Positions 31,555-41,549 are shown, counted from the first letter of the stretch. The stretch is 64,000 nt of DNA from Heterobilharzia americana (GCA_944470555.2 OX104127.1:160059276-160123275), one strand, 5' to 3'. The notes: generated from the letters alone by a model not told the origin. Program-made: numbers and translations.

Positions 31555-32045
31555 TGAACTGACATCATTTGGAAGAATAATAGAAATCTAGAAGCACTGG
31601 ACTGCTATTCCGTCCTAATATGGGACTCCTGAGCAGTGAGCACACATGACCCACCCCGCCCCACCGAGTATCGAACCCAGGACCATCAGGTTCCGTGGCC
31701 AGCACGATACCTTGAGATACCCACTGGGTTGATATGATATAGCGCGACCTACATCCAATGTCATGGTTGGAGTTCATCATTATCACTGATGACAGATGAT
31801 TCCCGAAGCTCCAATTAGAAGTCATGAACAGTGGGATCAAGCAACTGGAAAATGAGGACAGTTACTCGGCTACAACATTGTGTGTATGTTGAGCTGTGTC
31901 ATGAACCGACAAAATTAGAAAATGTGGACGATTGGATTTTGACTCAGCGGTTAGGTCAATGATAACGTACTGGCCACGGAACCTGCAGGTCATGGGTAAG
32001 CACTGCTGAGGTACCCATACTAGTCGGAGGAAGCAGCTGAGAAGG
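31555..32045. mobile_element. S2 repeat, head-to-head pair
   Basis: The minus unit is 31555-31800 ('GAACCCAGGACCATCAGGTTCC' reversed head). The plus unit is 31850-32045 ('GAGGACAGTTACTCGGCTACAAC', 'GATAACGTACTGGCCACGGAAC'). Layout as at 4363-5065. Confidence 0.7.
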
Positions 32046-32235
32046 TATTAAGAAGCTTTATCGCTGTGTCACTGAATAAACTAACTGGATAATTGAGATA
32101 ATTAGATTCAGTTGGACGACAGTATATAAGTTGTTCAATGTGAATGTTATCTGAAGGGGTTAAAGAACACTGTTCCGCATGGTTACAAAGAGGTAACTAT
32201 TGTTGAAAGAAATATCTCATGGTCAATAGCATAAA
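32046..32235 (+). mobile_element. Penelope P3 remnant
   Basis: 'GAACACTGTTCCGCATGGTTACAAAGAGGTAACTATTG' parallels the P3 GIY-YIG region at 35130-35180 on the opposite strand (EH..PPWLQRGN). Confidence 0.5.
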
Positions 32236-33010
32236 CCTAGAGATGGTACTACTTTCTGATTATACAATCAGTAAATTTGACACAATTAAATGTCGATTAT
32301 ATACTAGGCTGGTAAGCATATTTCTTCATTCTACGGTATAGTGTAGACATACTTTGATGCAGTTTAAATCAAAGTCAAGCTTAACAATACAATTAATGAA
32401 GCTCCCAGTCATCAGTATCGGTGAACTTAAACGGCCGTTCAATGGTTTCAAGGTCTCTGAAAAACTCCCGACACTACTCAAAGTGTATGGAGTTATCCTG
32501 AAAGTTTGGATGTTTATTGAATGCGCACAAAACTTCCCGAAGTGTCGGTAATATGCCTAAAGATTTTGAATAACCCATATCCCAAGTTATGAGAAGGCAT
32601 ATCCCATAATATTGTTATATAAATATTTGACGTTTATATGCCAAATATGTTCATGTTACAGAAATCAAATAAATATTAATGGCCAACTGAAATATTTGTG
32701 AAATTTAAGATGATTGTTCAAAAGTTGGTAAGTGCGCCCGAAGTAAATGCTGCCTGGGATACTACCTAAAAATACTAGAATTCTTTAAAACAATACAACT
32801 TTGTATTCAAGAATTAATCTTCTGCTTATCGTCTACAATAAAATATGTGTAAAATATACTCATAACAATTTCAAGGAAGAATAAGTAGGCATTTCAGTGA
32901 AGATTCTCTTTTCCACGATTTCATTTTCAAAGCTGTACAATCACAAATCTTACACATTTTCTTCTAGTGTAAGAATTTGATAGTTAAAAAGGGCTTGTTA
33001 AGAATGCCAA
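32236..33010. other. Unassigned AT-rich intron sequence
   Basis: A 65-codon frame at 32354-32551 is not recognised, and I see no splice context that would make it an exon of the RhoGEF gene. Confidence 0.4.
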
Positions 33011-33021
33011 GCAACACAAAT
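33011..33021 (+). repeat. Target-site duplication of the LINE A copy, left
   Basis: GCAACACAAAT, repeated exactly at 34694-34704. Confidence 0.8.
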
Positions 33022-33809
33022 TATTATTATTTGTTCCTTGGGTACCTAATGGAACATAGGGCTTCAGTAGCACGTCTCCACTTCACTCTGTTCTCTCCAG
33101 TCTTTTGAACCTGGCTCCACAACAGACCACAACCTCTCATTTCTTCCTCACACCATCTCCTCCATGTCATACTCACCTCGCACGCCCAACTCGTCACTTC
33201 TCATCTGGGTCCCACTCGAGTAACTGGCCTGGCACGTGTGTCCCCAGTCGGCCTTCTCAGTGTATGCTCAATCCATCTACACTTCCTCCCTCTGCATATT
33301 TGTTGAGCTTGGTTCGTTGCTAGCCATAGGGAGTTCCTTGTTGCTTATTCTCATTATTCTGGCAGTCTGAGCTTCAGTAACGAGTCAGTGTAAGCAGTTA
33401 TTGATGAATGTCTGTAGTTTGTTGGAAATGCTTTACGTAACGTGTCAAGTCTCTGAGCCATACAGAAGCACTGATTTGATGTTGGTGTTGGAAATACAGA
33501 TTTCGTTCACGCTTTATGCTGAGTTCAGGAGATCTCCATACTGGTTTCAGGTTAATGAAGGCCTGTCTCGCTTTTCCGATCGTAGCTGCTTTGACGTCCT
33601 TGTCTGTGCTTGTTCCGCCTGTAGTTGAAGCGATGCTGCCCAGCCAGATAGGTGTAGGTGAAATAGGCTACTTCCTTTAAGTTTCTCCCACTGATAGTGA
33701 TTGGAGTTTATTGTTGTTGGTGGTGGCGTTGGTTGGGTATCTTCATCGCCTCCGTCTTCTCTACGTCCACTTGAAGTCCCGTCTTTGCTGCCATGTCTCA
33801 CCACTTCTG

Positions 33810-34145
33810 TCAACTTGTCAGTTTTTCCCTGTAGATCTTCAAGTTTGTGCTACAAGACATTAGACATAAGTCATAGGTTAAATACAAATCCTTTAGGATG
33901 TTTTCCCCAGTCCAGCGTATGTCGCTCTTCTCGCTCCTCATAGTTTGCTGTATGATCCAGTCGACTGCAGTCAGGAATATCATAGGTGATAGTAAGCAGC
34001 CTTGTCTTACTCCTGTCTCCACTTCAAAAGCATCACTGAGCTTACCATTGTGAATTACCTTGCATGTTATTTCTTCATGTAGTTGTTGAGTGAGGTTGAT
34101 AAAGGTTTGTGGTACTTCGTAATGTTCAAGCAGTTGCCTGAGCAA
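33810..34145 (-). pseudogene. LINE family A reverse transcriptase palm fragment
   Basis: The 111-codon frame holds LSDAFEVETGVRQGCLLSPM, the classical 'GV.QG...SP' reverse transcriptase motif, and FLTAVDWIIQQ. The catalytic box, 'DLDFADDLCL' in the family, reads DLYLTYDLCL here, so both catalytic aspartates of the box are disturbed. The fingers continue to the left end of the next frame at 34178-34513. Confidence 0.78.
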
Positions 34146-34177
34146 TTACTTGTCCGTCGACGCCATCTAAGGCTTTT

Positions 34178-34513
34178 TCAAAGTCGATGAAGTTGAGGTA
34201 GATGGTTGACTGCTATTCTATACTCTGTTCTATGATGATGTTTAGCGTAGCGTTGAATTTGGTGCGCACATGATTCGTACTTCCTGAATCCAGCCTGTTC
34301 TGGTCGTAGTTTTGGATTCAGCGCATCCTTCAGTCTCTCCAGGATGATGCGACATAATATTTTGCTTGGTGTGCTCAGGTGAGTGATTCCATGCCAGTTC
34401 TTGCAAAGACTAAGGTCTCCCTTCTTCGAAAGTTTGACAAGGTAACACTTTTTCCAATCTGCAGGTACTTTTCCTCCCTTCCACACCTTCTGGAGTAAAG
34501 GAGATGTGAGCAT
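34178..34513 (-). pseudogene. LINE family A reverse transcriptase, fingers-palm fragment
   Basis: The frame reads VWKGGKVPADWKKCYLVKLS, then KKGDLSLCKNWHGITHLSTP and 'EQAGFRKYESCAHQI'. This is the block 'P.DW....I.K..KKGD...C.NYRGI.LL....K' and 'QAGFR...SC.DQI' of RTE-like enzymes. A frame slip follows 'HQIQRYA', and the expected 'FDSVD' codons lie just to the left in another frame. Confidence 0.78.
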
Positions 34514-34693
34514 GTCTGCTGTTGTCTCTGCATCTGTTCTCAGTGCTTCTGGTGGGATTCCGTCTGGTCCGGCATTTCAGTAGCTTTATGGTGCTCAGGA
34601 CTTCCACTTTGAACAGATGGCTTGTGTTCACTGGTAGTTTGGAGGCTGGCCTGAAGGTGGTATTTCTGGACGAAGTGCAGGTGGTGATCGAAG

Positions 34694-34704
34694 GCAACAC
34701 AAAT
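34694..34704 (+). repeat. Target-site duplication of the LINE A copy, right
   Basis: Exact copy of GCAACACAAAT (33011-33021). Confidence 0.8.
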
Positions 34705-34852
34705 AGTGTCAATAAATTTTGTCATTAAAATTTTAAAAACCACCGAAAAACTGATGAGTAGTGAATATTAATCAAAATAAGTTTGAACAAGAAGTTTAGA
34801 AACTAAATTGTGATCAGCCAAAGTATAGCAGCAAGAATGAGTGTCAAATAAC

Positions 34853-35344
34853 TTAAGTAGTGAATAGTGTCGAAACAGAAAAATGGAAGGAAAAAAAGGG
34901 GGTAAGGAGTAGAGGAGACTGAAAGATAAGACTATGAAACGAGAAGCGGGTGAACAATTTTCTTTTGTGTACGCAGCTCAGGCTTCTCCATTTGGATGGC
35001 AAGAGCTTTGACGATGCAGAGGATACGAAGATAGACAACCTTTTCACTTGATAAGTGACTTTAAACGAGCAGGTTTCAGAGATAGAGTGATTTGTCTTCA
35101 CGATGTGTTCAGTTACAGCACACCTTATAGTTCCATTGTTACCTCTTTGTAACCATGGAGGATAGTGTTCTTGAATCTTTTTGGATAACACAGTTACATC
35201 GAACGACCTATATACCTGGCTCCACAACAGTAGGTGATACAAGCACATAGAAGTGGTCAGATGTAAATCTTTGAGAGACAAGAGGATGCTAATCTCACCG
35301 TTGATGCAAAGAATGTTCTTCTTGGAGAGTTTGATATCCTCCAC
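34853..35344 (-). pseudogene. P3 GIY-YIG endonuclease remnant
   Basis: The 163-codon frame includes IQEHYPPWLQRGNNGTIRCA and VTEHIVKTNHSISETCSFKV. In Penelope GIY-YIG domains these are the 'R..EH.P.WL..G' and 'S.I..H....H' segments after the YIG core. The core itself lies in a neighbouring frame, so at least one frameshift separates them. The N-terminal codons (LSLKDLHLTTSM) run through non-coding remains. Confidence 0.6.
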
Positions 35345-35520
35345 TTGAGAGTGTTAATGCTAGAATAACCATTGAAGTTGAGATTCATATACAGTGATAA
35401 GGTTCTCCTTACCAGGTTTACGTTTGATATGTTTGTCTATGATGACAATCTGTTTCCAATCAGGATATTCTTTACAACAGAAATTTCTCCTTATAATACA
35501 TAATAAGATATTGTCATATT
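34853..35520 (-). mobile_element. Penelope P3 fragment ending close to exon 4
   Basis: The minus strand encodes remains of a GIY-YIG endonuclease in two frames: a 'GARYIGR'-like core at about 35195-35215, then QEHYPPWLQRGNNGTIRCAV, EHIVKTNHSISETCS. 'EYPDWKQIVIIDKHIKRKPG' at about 35390-35470 probably belongs to the same element. It stops about 90 bases before the exon 4 acceptor. Confidence 0.6.
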
Positions 35521-35610
35521 CTAGAGTAATTAAAGTAAAACTGTTCATGTTTATTTTTCATTTGAAAATTTAATAATTTCATATTGGTTTATTTTTGTTT
35601 TTCTTTATAG

Positions 35611-35754
35611 AGTCCAGAAATCCAAAAATATGCATTGATAGGTTTGAAACAATTGCAAAATGAACGACCAAATGTATTGACTTTAAATAATGAACTGATT
35701 AAACCAGTTCAACGATTGGTTAAATTGAAACAGTTATTCGAATTACTTAAAGAG
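35611..35754 (+). CDS. RhoGEF exon 4: DH domain signature region (conserved helix)
   Basis: This is the most diagnostic exon. The acceptor is TTTCTTTATAG and the donor GAG|GTGAGT, with 48 open codons in phase 0 at both ends. It starts SPEIQKYALIGLKQLQNERP and then has LIKPVQRLVKLKQLFELLKE. This is the DH signature 'L..PVQRI.RY.LLL.ELL.', the helix that contacts the GTPase switch regions in this family. The match keeps P, Q and R, while the usual RY/RYPLL is KLKQL here. A P3 Penelope fragment ends about 100 bases upstream of the acceptor. Confidence 0.92.
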
Positions 35755-35784
35755 GTGAGTGTGTGTATCAAGATGAGATTAAAA

Positions 35785-35975
35785 GACCTATTGTATCATG
35801 TATATATCCAGTCCAACTGTTCCTGTTGGAATAAGTTACAGCATGCGGTGTATATTAATAAATGTATCAATCTCAGGATAAAAGAACATCTGACAGCTTG
35901 ATTTATAGAGAGTAAAATGAAATTTATTAAAAGTTCTATACAAGTACATCTGGTAGATACAGAAAAGCATAATAA
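35785..35975 (+). mobile_element. Possible P3 remnant in intron 4
   Basis: Reads like 'VQSNCSCWNKLQHAVYINKC' then 'LRIKEHLTA', reminiscent of the region around a Penelope GIY-YIG core without the core. Weak. Confidence 0.3.
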
Positions 35976-37195
35976 AAACTGTACTAGCATCTACTTCAAC
36001 TTGATCGCCTATGAAAAGACTTATGATAGCGTCAACCAAGAAGAAATTTGGCAGGAAGCTGCTTCAACAATACGCAGTATTACAAGCATTTATCAACTTC
36101 ATTCAATAACTATATGATGATTCACAATGGAAAGCTCAGTGACACCGTTGAAGTGAAAATAGGAGTAAGACAAGGTTCCCATATACTATCACCGATCATC
36201 TTCCTCATTATGTTCAACTGGATCATACAACAAACTGTGAGGAGCGAGAAGAGAAGCATACGCTGTTTGACCGATGAATAGACCCTACAAGTATTGGATT
36301 ACGCCGATCATGATTTGTGTCTAATGTCTTGTCACACAAACTCAAAGATCTACAGGCAAAAACCAACAAGGTGAGGGGAGTAGCAGCAAAGACGAGACTT
36401 CAGATGAACGTCGAGAAGACACAGGTGATGAAGGTAACCAAACAACAACAAAAACATCAACAAACACTCATCATCATCAATAGGAGAAACCTAAAGGAAG
36501 CACCCTCTTTCACCTTTCTAGGCAGCATCGTTTCAACTACAGGTGGCAAAGATGGAGACGTCAAAGCAGTCAAGATAAGAAAGATAGAAAGACATGCCTT
36601 CTTCCAATAATCTGAAATCAGTGCAGTGCACTGCACTCAGCATAAAGGGTGAACAATATTCGAATTTTCTAAACCAATTCACTCAAAGAGGTCAGTGCTT
36701 CTATGTAGTTCAGAAACTTGACGCATCACGAAGAGCATTTCCAACAAACTACAAACATTCATCAACAGCTGCCGCCTACGCTCACTTCATACTGAAGATC
36801 AGATCAGATGGCCAGAATAACAAGAATAAGCAACAAAGAACTCACTGTGTCTGGCAAAGAACTAGCCAACCAAGAACCCAATGCCTAACAAATACGCAGA
36901 GGAAGAAAGTGGAGATGGATTGGATCGGATTGGATTGAATATACAATGAGATGACCATTCGGGGACATCACGCGCGAGACCGGGCCAGGTTGTCGAATAG
37001 AAGCCAAGAGTGGAAGGACGAGTTGGGTGTCTGAGGTGAGGGTGACATGGAGGAGATGGTGTTAGGAAGAAATGAAAGCTTGTGGGCAGTTGTGCAGGCA
37101 GGTTAAAGAGACTGGATAGAAGAGAGTGAAATGGCTATGTTCTACTGAAGCCCTATGTTCCACTAGGAGCCCAAGGGAGAAATAATAAAAAATAA
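35976..37195 (+). mobile_element. LINE family A copy, 5'-truncated
   Basis: It starts in the palm ('LIAYEKTYDSVNQEEIW', where F is lost from the FDSVD motif), continues VRQGSHILSPIIFLIMFNWI, KLKDLQAKTNKVRGVAAKT and 'APSFTFLGSIVSTTGG', and ends with the 3' block 'GTTCCACTAGGAGCCC' and a TAATAAAAAATAATAATA tail. Frames are broken at several points. Confidence 0.8.
36317..36610 (+). pseudogene. LINE family A thumb fragment
   Basis: The 97-codon frame begins just after the catalytic box of the reverse transcriptase. It contains KLKDLQAKTNKVRGVAAKTR, NVEKTQVMKVTKQQQKH and SFTFLGSIVSTTGGKDGDVK. The order matches RTE-like proteins after the palm. A closely similar frame exists on the other strand at 46379-46618 in another copy. 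It ends at a shift before 'LKSV'. Confidence 0.72.
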
Positions 37196-37684
37196 TAATA
37201 CAGTTTTTACTTTGATACTCCATGTTCCGGAGCCAGTCAGGCAATCATTCGTCTGCGCATTTTCCATATACCAGAAAATGTAGCTATACATTTAGAAAAT
37301 GTTCAAGCCTTATTCCTTCTTTGGCCTTCTGTGAGCTTTCTTGACATTTTTTTTATTCTATTCCCTCTTTCAAATATATGTAATGTGACAATGCAAATTC
37401 CTTTCGAAAGATATTGTGGAATATGATAGATGATTGTGAACGCCTTAGTCTTATCTATTACATAAGCACTTTCAACCAAATATGAACTGTGTATTGATTT
37501 CATATATTTGTTTTCTATCCATGATAGTATGTGCTTAGTAACACGTTCGTAACGCTGCTTAGTTGTACTCCTAATGTAGGTTTATCCACGGGAACAACTT
37601 GATTGATAAATACACATAGATGTAAGAGAACTGACAGAAATTATAATTTTGATAATGAAAGTTTTTAATACTTTGATTACAACT
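37196..37684. other. Unassigned AT-rich intron sequence
   Basis: No recognised gene or repeat. Confidence 0.4.
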
Positions 37685-37978
37685 ATTTATTGACATACTT
37701 GTTATTCTCCGTTGTTTGTTGTATTGGATCAAATTGTTCGACCTCTATTAGCATATAGGTCTTATGCGGATGCCTCGATATTGCCTGAATGTTAATTAGG
37801 ATAATTTGGTTGGTTATGTCTAGCAGAAGAATACAGCTTGACGCGCGTTCCGTCCCATTCGCTACTCGTCAGCTGGATGTACCTGCACTATATTGTGGAG
37901 TGATGCTATTCTCACTGATACTCGAATCTCGTACCCATAGCTTCAAATGCCAAGGCGTTATCCACTATTCCATTGAGG
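37685..37978 (-). mobile_element. S1 hammerhead SINE, minus arm of a palindrome
   Basis: From right to left: tRNA-like head ('GGCGTTATCCACTATTCCATTGAGG' reversed), hammerhead (37821-37886), tail. It faces the plus unit that starts at 37979. Confidence 0.8.
37821..37886 (-). ncRNA. Hammerhead ribozyme, palindrome left arm
   Basis: The minus strand reads CTGACGA, then GTAGCGAATGGGAC, then GGAA. Stem II and the closing box carry the same changes as the right arm at 37981-38053 (AGTAGCG, GGAA for GAAA). Confidence 0.65.
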
Positions 37979-37980
37979 TG

Positions 37981-38053
37981 CAGGTTCATCCGGCTGACGA
38001 GTAGCGAATAGGACGGAACGCGCGTCAAGCTGTATTCTTCTGCTAGACACAAC
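37981..38053 (+). ncRNA. Hammerhead ribozyme, palindrome right arm
   Basis: CTGACGA at 37994-38000, stem II region GTAGCGAATAGGAC (poorly paired), then GGAA at 38015-38018 in place of GAAA. Stem III ACGCGCGT and the GTC triplet are well kept. Confidence 0.65.
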
Positions 38054-38303
38054 CAACCAAATTATCCTAATTAACATCCAGGCAATATCAAGGCATCCTC
38101 ATGGGAACCCATATGCTAATGGAGGTCGAACAATTTGATCCAATACAACAAACAAAGGAGAATAACATGTCAATAAATAGTAATAACTAACACTTGTTGC
38201 GCGAGAAGTGGCCATTGTCCTTCCGTGGCATAGTGGATAACGCTTTGGCGTTTGAAGCGATGGGTTTGAGGTTCGAGTCTCAGTGAGAATAACACTACTG
38301 GGA

Positions 38304-38377
38304 TGCAAGTTCATGCAGCTGACGAGTCCCAAATAGGACGAATCTCGTGTCATGGACTCTTCTTCTAGCCACAACCA
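38304..38377 (+). ncRNA. Hammerhead ribozyme, one core substitution
   Basis: CTGACGA at 38319-38325 and stem II GTCCCAAATAGGAC are perfect. The closing box is GAAT (38340-38343). The GTC triplet is present before the cleavage point. Confidence 0.7.
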
Positions 38378-38570
38378 ACCAAACTTTTTTTCGGGTTCTA
38401 CAGTTATAAAATCATAGAAGTAGTCAAATTTGTGATGAATTCATTCTAGAATACATATGAAATTTTAATTATGGTACTATTATTTTTGTTAAGGTTAGTG
38501 TAACTGATAAATGATAGGATGGATCCATAAAACGATCTGCCTACGGAAAACCTCTATGGATACAGTATTT

Positions 38571-39095
38571 TTTGAACTGTGACAGCTTTTGTCCAGTTTA
38601 GTACAGGTGATCGTTAGTTAGGTGCTTATTCAATAGAATTCACGGGATATGTAGAGATGATACTTTAGAAGACGAGAGAAGAATATTCACTGAAATAGTG
38701 TTGGAAAATAACATTCCAGTAAAATTTATTAGTCAGCAAAATATAACCACAGCGCTAAAAGTAGCTCTTCCTTTCTTCTCAAAGAAAAAACTTCATCAGT
38801 GTTCTGTATAAAAGTGTCTCTCATAGCACAGTTCTTAACCCAACAGTCAGTGGTGCTGTTAGGAGGACCTCGTATGCAGCTAAGATTCGATTGATAGAAA
38901 CCACCAAGCCTGTATATTCTTCGAAAACCTTATAGCATATGAACAACAGTGTCACATCCGATTGCATTTACCAATTCAAATGTACGTGTAGTGACACTGA
39001 CATAGAAAGGACTCATAGACGCATGCCAACAGATGACCTGGGAATATATAGCATAGTGATTTCATAACCAGATTGAATCATCTGAACCCGTAAAC
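38571..39095 (+). mobile_element. Penelope P3 fragment with GIY-YIG remains
   Basis: Broken codons give 'LENNIPVKFISQQN', then 'HVTSDCIYQFKCTCSDTDIERTHRRM', a decayed 'C.Y...C.C.D.YIGRT.RR' core with YIG lost. It lies just upstream of P1 copy B. Confidence 0.55.
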
Positions 39096-39147
39096 TTTCG
39101 TAGCACATACAAAAATGAAAATAAATAACCATTCGCACCCACACGAT

Positions 39148-39159
39148 TTCTTCACAGCA
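39148..39159 (+). repeat. Target-site duplication of P1 copy B, left (12 bases)
   Basis: TTCTTCACAGCA, repeated exactly at 41090-41101. Confidence 0.8.
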
Positions 39160-39425
39160 TAGTGGAGAATATTTGTAGCTCAGGTGGATGGTCTTGGTTG
39201 TATTGTGTTCTCTGAGCTGTGTTGTTTTATTGTAAAGCTTTCATCGTCCTTCTAGACGACATCATCAGCACTGACCAAGCAGATGAGACATCATGCTCAA
39301 AAATGCAGAGGGATTACTAAAAGATGAAAATGTATATCAACTGTTTGAAACCAACCCTATCCAGAAGTTTAAAAACCAGATCAGTAAAACCTTGAACAAA
39401 CTCATCAAAGCAAGACAAATGGAGA

Positions 39426-40001
39426 ATGGAATCGAATAGATCTGTCCTTCTTTGGTTCTACGGCAGACCGAAACTACACAAAGCAGACATCCTTCTACGA
39501 CCAATTGTCTCACTTCCGGCAACTCTAACATACAACAAATCACGAGGACTTTCGAGAAAACTGAAGCACCTCATTCAAACATGCGGACATTCCATCAAAT
39601 CAACAACAGAGGTCTTAGATAAGATCAAAAGCATTAATATAGAAAACGACGAATTACTGGCATCCTTCGATGTCGCAGCACTATACACATCCATCGAACC
39701 CCAGTTGGCCAAAGAAACTATGTCTCTCCTGCTCACTGAAGACACAAGTCTTTCAGAGAGCACAAAAAGTAAATGTTCAACTCTGATGGAATTCATCGAC
39801 CTTTGTTTGACAACATACCTCCAATTCAACGGCAAGATATACAAACAGATGAAAGGAACTACAATGGGATCATCAATATCCGGACTAATTTCAGAAACAG
39901 TGATGCAGAGACTCGAAGCAATCATCCTGAATGTGATCTCATTAAAAATTTGGATTCGCAGTTTGGACGACACTTTTGTCATCATTGAAAAGATGATATA
40001 G
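39426..40001 (+). pseudogene. P1 reverse transcriptase, largest fragment
   Basis: The 191-codon frame carries the Penelope reverse transcriptase blocks in order: FYGRPKLHKADILLRPIVS near the start, LLASFDVAALYTSIEP (first catalytic aspartate region), QMKGTTMGSSISGLISETVM, and SLDDTFVI, the Y-x-D-D box with serine for tyrosine. It is Penelope-type reverse transcriptase, not the LINE type. A frameshift after EKMI separates it from the thumb and endonuclease. The 20 or so codons before the first block lie in the previous frame. The enzyme would copy element RNA; this copy cannot be read through. Confidence 0.85.
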
Positions 40002-40051
40002 AAAACACCCACAATTCGATAAACGACGTCTTCGGTGACATCAAATTCTCA

Positions 40052-40396
40052 ATGGAGAAGGAGTCGAACAACCAACTACCATTCCTGGATGATTTAGTCA
40101 GTAGGACAAATGTGGGACAGCTGGAAACCCAACTGTACACGAAGCCAACACACACTGACCAAGTCCTCAACTACAGTTGCAACAACCTCAAAGATCAGTT
40201 GTGTGCAGACTCTATTCAGAAGAGCGAGAAAACACTGCAGTACAACAACTTCACGGGGAAACGAAGAAAGTCACTTGATGTCCATCCAAAGAAGAAGGGC
40301 TACCCAAAAACTTTATCACAAAATGCCTACCCCGTACATCTTCAACTACAAAGTCATCAACACAAATCAATAAACGCATCGTCCTACCATACATAA
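40052..40396 (+). pseudogene. P1 thumb/linker region
   Basis: The 114-codon frame starts at EKESNNQLPFLDDLVSRTN, which follows the catalytic box in Penelope proteins. It continues through THTDQVLNYSCNNL and a basic linker (KRRKSLDVHPKKKGY) to a stop near 40396. An overlapping frame at 40110-40373 carries part of the same region, showing local frame ambiguity. In intact elements this joins the reverse transcriptase to the endonuclease. Confidence 0.7.
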
Positions 40397-40489
40397 AGAA
40401 CACACATATCAAAAATCATGACAAGATTACTGAGACCACACGGTGCAATTGATATGTCTCATTAACCAAGAAATTCCCTACAAACACTA

Positions 40490-40702
40490 TTGTGTAGACC
40501 AAAGCATGCAACAACAATCAAAGAAGACAAACTGAATATCATTTACAAAGTCAACTGCAATAACTGTAGTCAATACTATATTGAAGAAAGTGGTCACCCT
40601 CTTCACCTTCGTCTACATGTCCACCAGTTGGCTATTAAACGTCACGACATTTCATCACTCATTTCAATGCATGTGAATAATTATGGACATGAATTCAATT
40701 GA
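40490..40702 (+). pseudogene. P1 GIY-YIG endonuclease with altered core
   Basis: The 70-codon frame has IIYKVNCNNCSQYYIEESGH and NNYGHEFN at its end. As at 2866-3078 and 44567-44779, the YIG glycine is glutamate and the arginine after it is histidine. The residues around them (CNNCSQ, HPLHLRLH, HDISSLISMH) are conserved among the three copies. On family knowledge the two changes should cripple catalysis. Confidence 0.78.
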
Positions 40703-41089
40703 ATTTCGACAATGTAGAAGTGTTGGATGGAGAGAGTGAACACAAAGAATATCATCAGAGAATTTATAGACGCTTGGCATTCACTTCAGTCAGTCAGTAA
40801 TCAATAAATGTACAGACATAGACCCATTCTATCAACTAGTGAGAAAAATGATGAAGGACAGAGGGTCAGAGGTCAAGTGGAGGAACAGCCAACAGGAGAA
40901 TCAATACAGTTAATTGAAGGAAACAACCAACCATAGACCACATCGTCAGAGCAAGCTACTAAATCACTGACTTGGAGATATTGACAGTTCACTTCATAGT
41001 GAAGTTGATGCTGATGATATTGCTGTCTAGCAAGACGATGAAAGCTTCACGATTAAACAATCCAGCTCAAAGAACACAATGTAACCAAG

Positions 41090-41101
41090 TTCTTCACAGC
41101 A
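41090..41101 (+). repeat. Target-site duplication of P1 copy B, right
   Basis: Exact copy of TTCTTCACAGCA (39148-39159). Confidence 0.8.
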
Positions 41102-41549
41102 CGTTAATGAGACATTCATTGAGATACTGATATCTGACTTCATGTTGAATTTAGTACCGAAATACAGTGAAAGCCTCAGGAATAAACCAGCTAGCTGTAT
41201 GAACATACAACAACTAACTTCATCCACCTCAGGTGAAAATATTCAACACCATTTCTCGATGTAATGATTATTAGCACATAAGATATTTGGAAATTTAGTG
41301 TGTGAATAGTAGTAATCTGTGCAGCACTGTCAACAACAATCCGTATTATATGTTACACAACTAATTTTGAGAAGGGGTAGGAAATGTTATTTGAGAATAT
41401 TATTAATTATATTTAATTCAAGAGTTATGTAATTAAAAATAAAGTGAAACATTGTCACATTATATTGACCAAGGTAGTGAGAAACTAGCCATACTCTCCT
41501 TCAATATGTAAAGGTTAGGTTAAAAGCTAAACTTGTATAATTCAATTTG
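41102..41549. other. Unassigned AT-rich intron sequence
   Basis: No recognised gene or repeat. Confidence 0.4.

Larger units (their letters stand above)
33022..34693 (-). mobile_element. LINE family A copy, 5'-truncated, with clear target duplication
   Basis: A TATTATTATT tail and 3' signature are at the left. It continues through the C-terminal zone, thumb, palm and part of the fingers. It is cut at 34693 within the segment before 'VEVLSTIKLLKC'. An exact 11-base duplication brackets it, so this is one insertion truncated during reverse transcription. Confidence 0.85.
37979..38395 (+). mobile_element. S1 hammerhead SINE, plus arm: hammerhead, tail, then a full head and second hammerhead
   Basis: The order is hammerhead 1 (37981-38053), tail ('CAGGCAATATCAAGGCATCC', 'GGAGGTCGAACAATTTGATCC'), tRNA-like head (38218-38290: 'CGTGGCATAGTGGATAACGC', 'GAGGTTCGAGTCTCA') and hammerhead 2 (38304-38377). 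This is a tandem of about 1.3 units like 5281-5725, with hammerhead to hammerhead spacing of about 325 bases. Confidence 0.8.
39160..41089 (+). mobile_element. Penelope P1, copy B (most complete)
   Basis: A left terminal block (39160-39265) and an inverted right block (about 41000-41089) enclose reverse transcriptase and GIY-YIG coding sequence in the expected Penelope order. An exact 12-base duplication flanks it. The left end carries about 35 bases ('TAGTGGAGAATATTTGTAGC' and on) that the right end lacks. The 5' coding part is deleted: the frame starts at 'MLKNAEGLLKDENVYQLFE' (39293), midway into a usual Penelope protein. Frameshifts occur near 39425 and 40000. Confidence 0.85.

Noticed and set aside
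32354..32551. Additional RhoGEF exon in intron 3
   Set aside because: Exons 3 and 4 already join in phase 0 across the conserved DH region, and the segment lacks domain similarity and splice borders.
39575..40012. 145-codon minus-strand frame
   Set aside because: Antisense shadow of the P1 reverse transcriptase at 39426-40001, which has the catalytic motifs.
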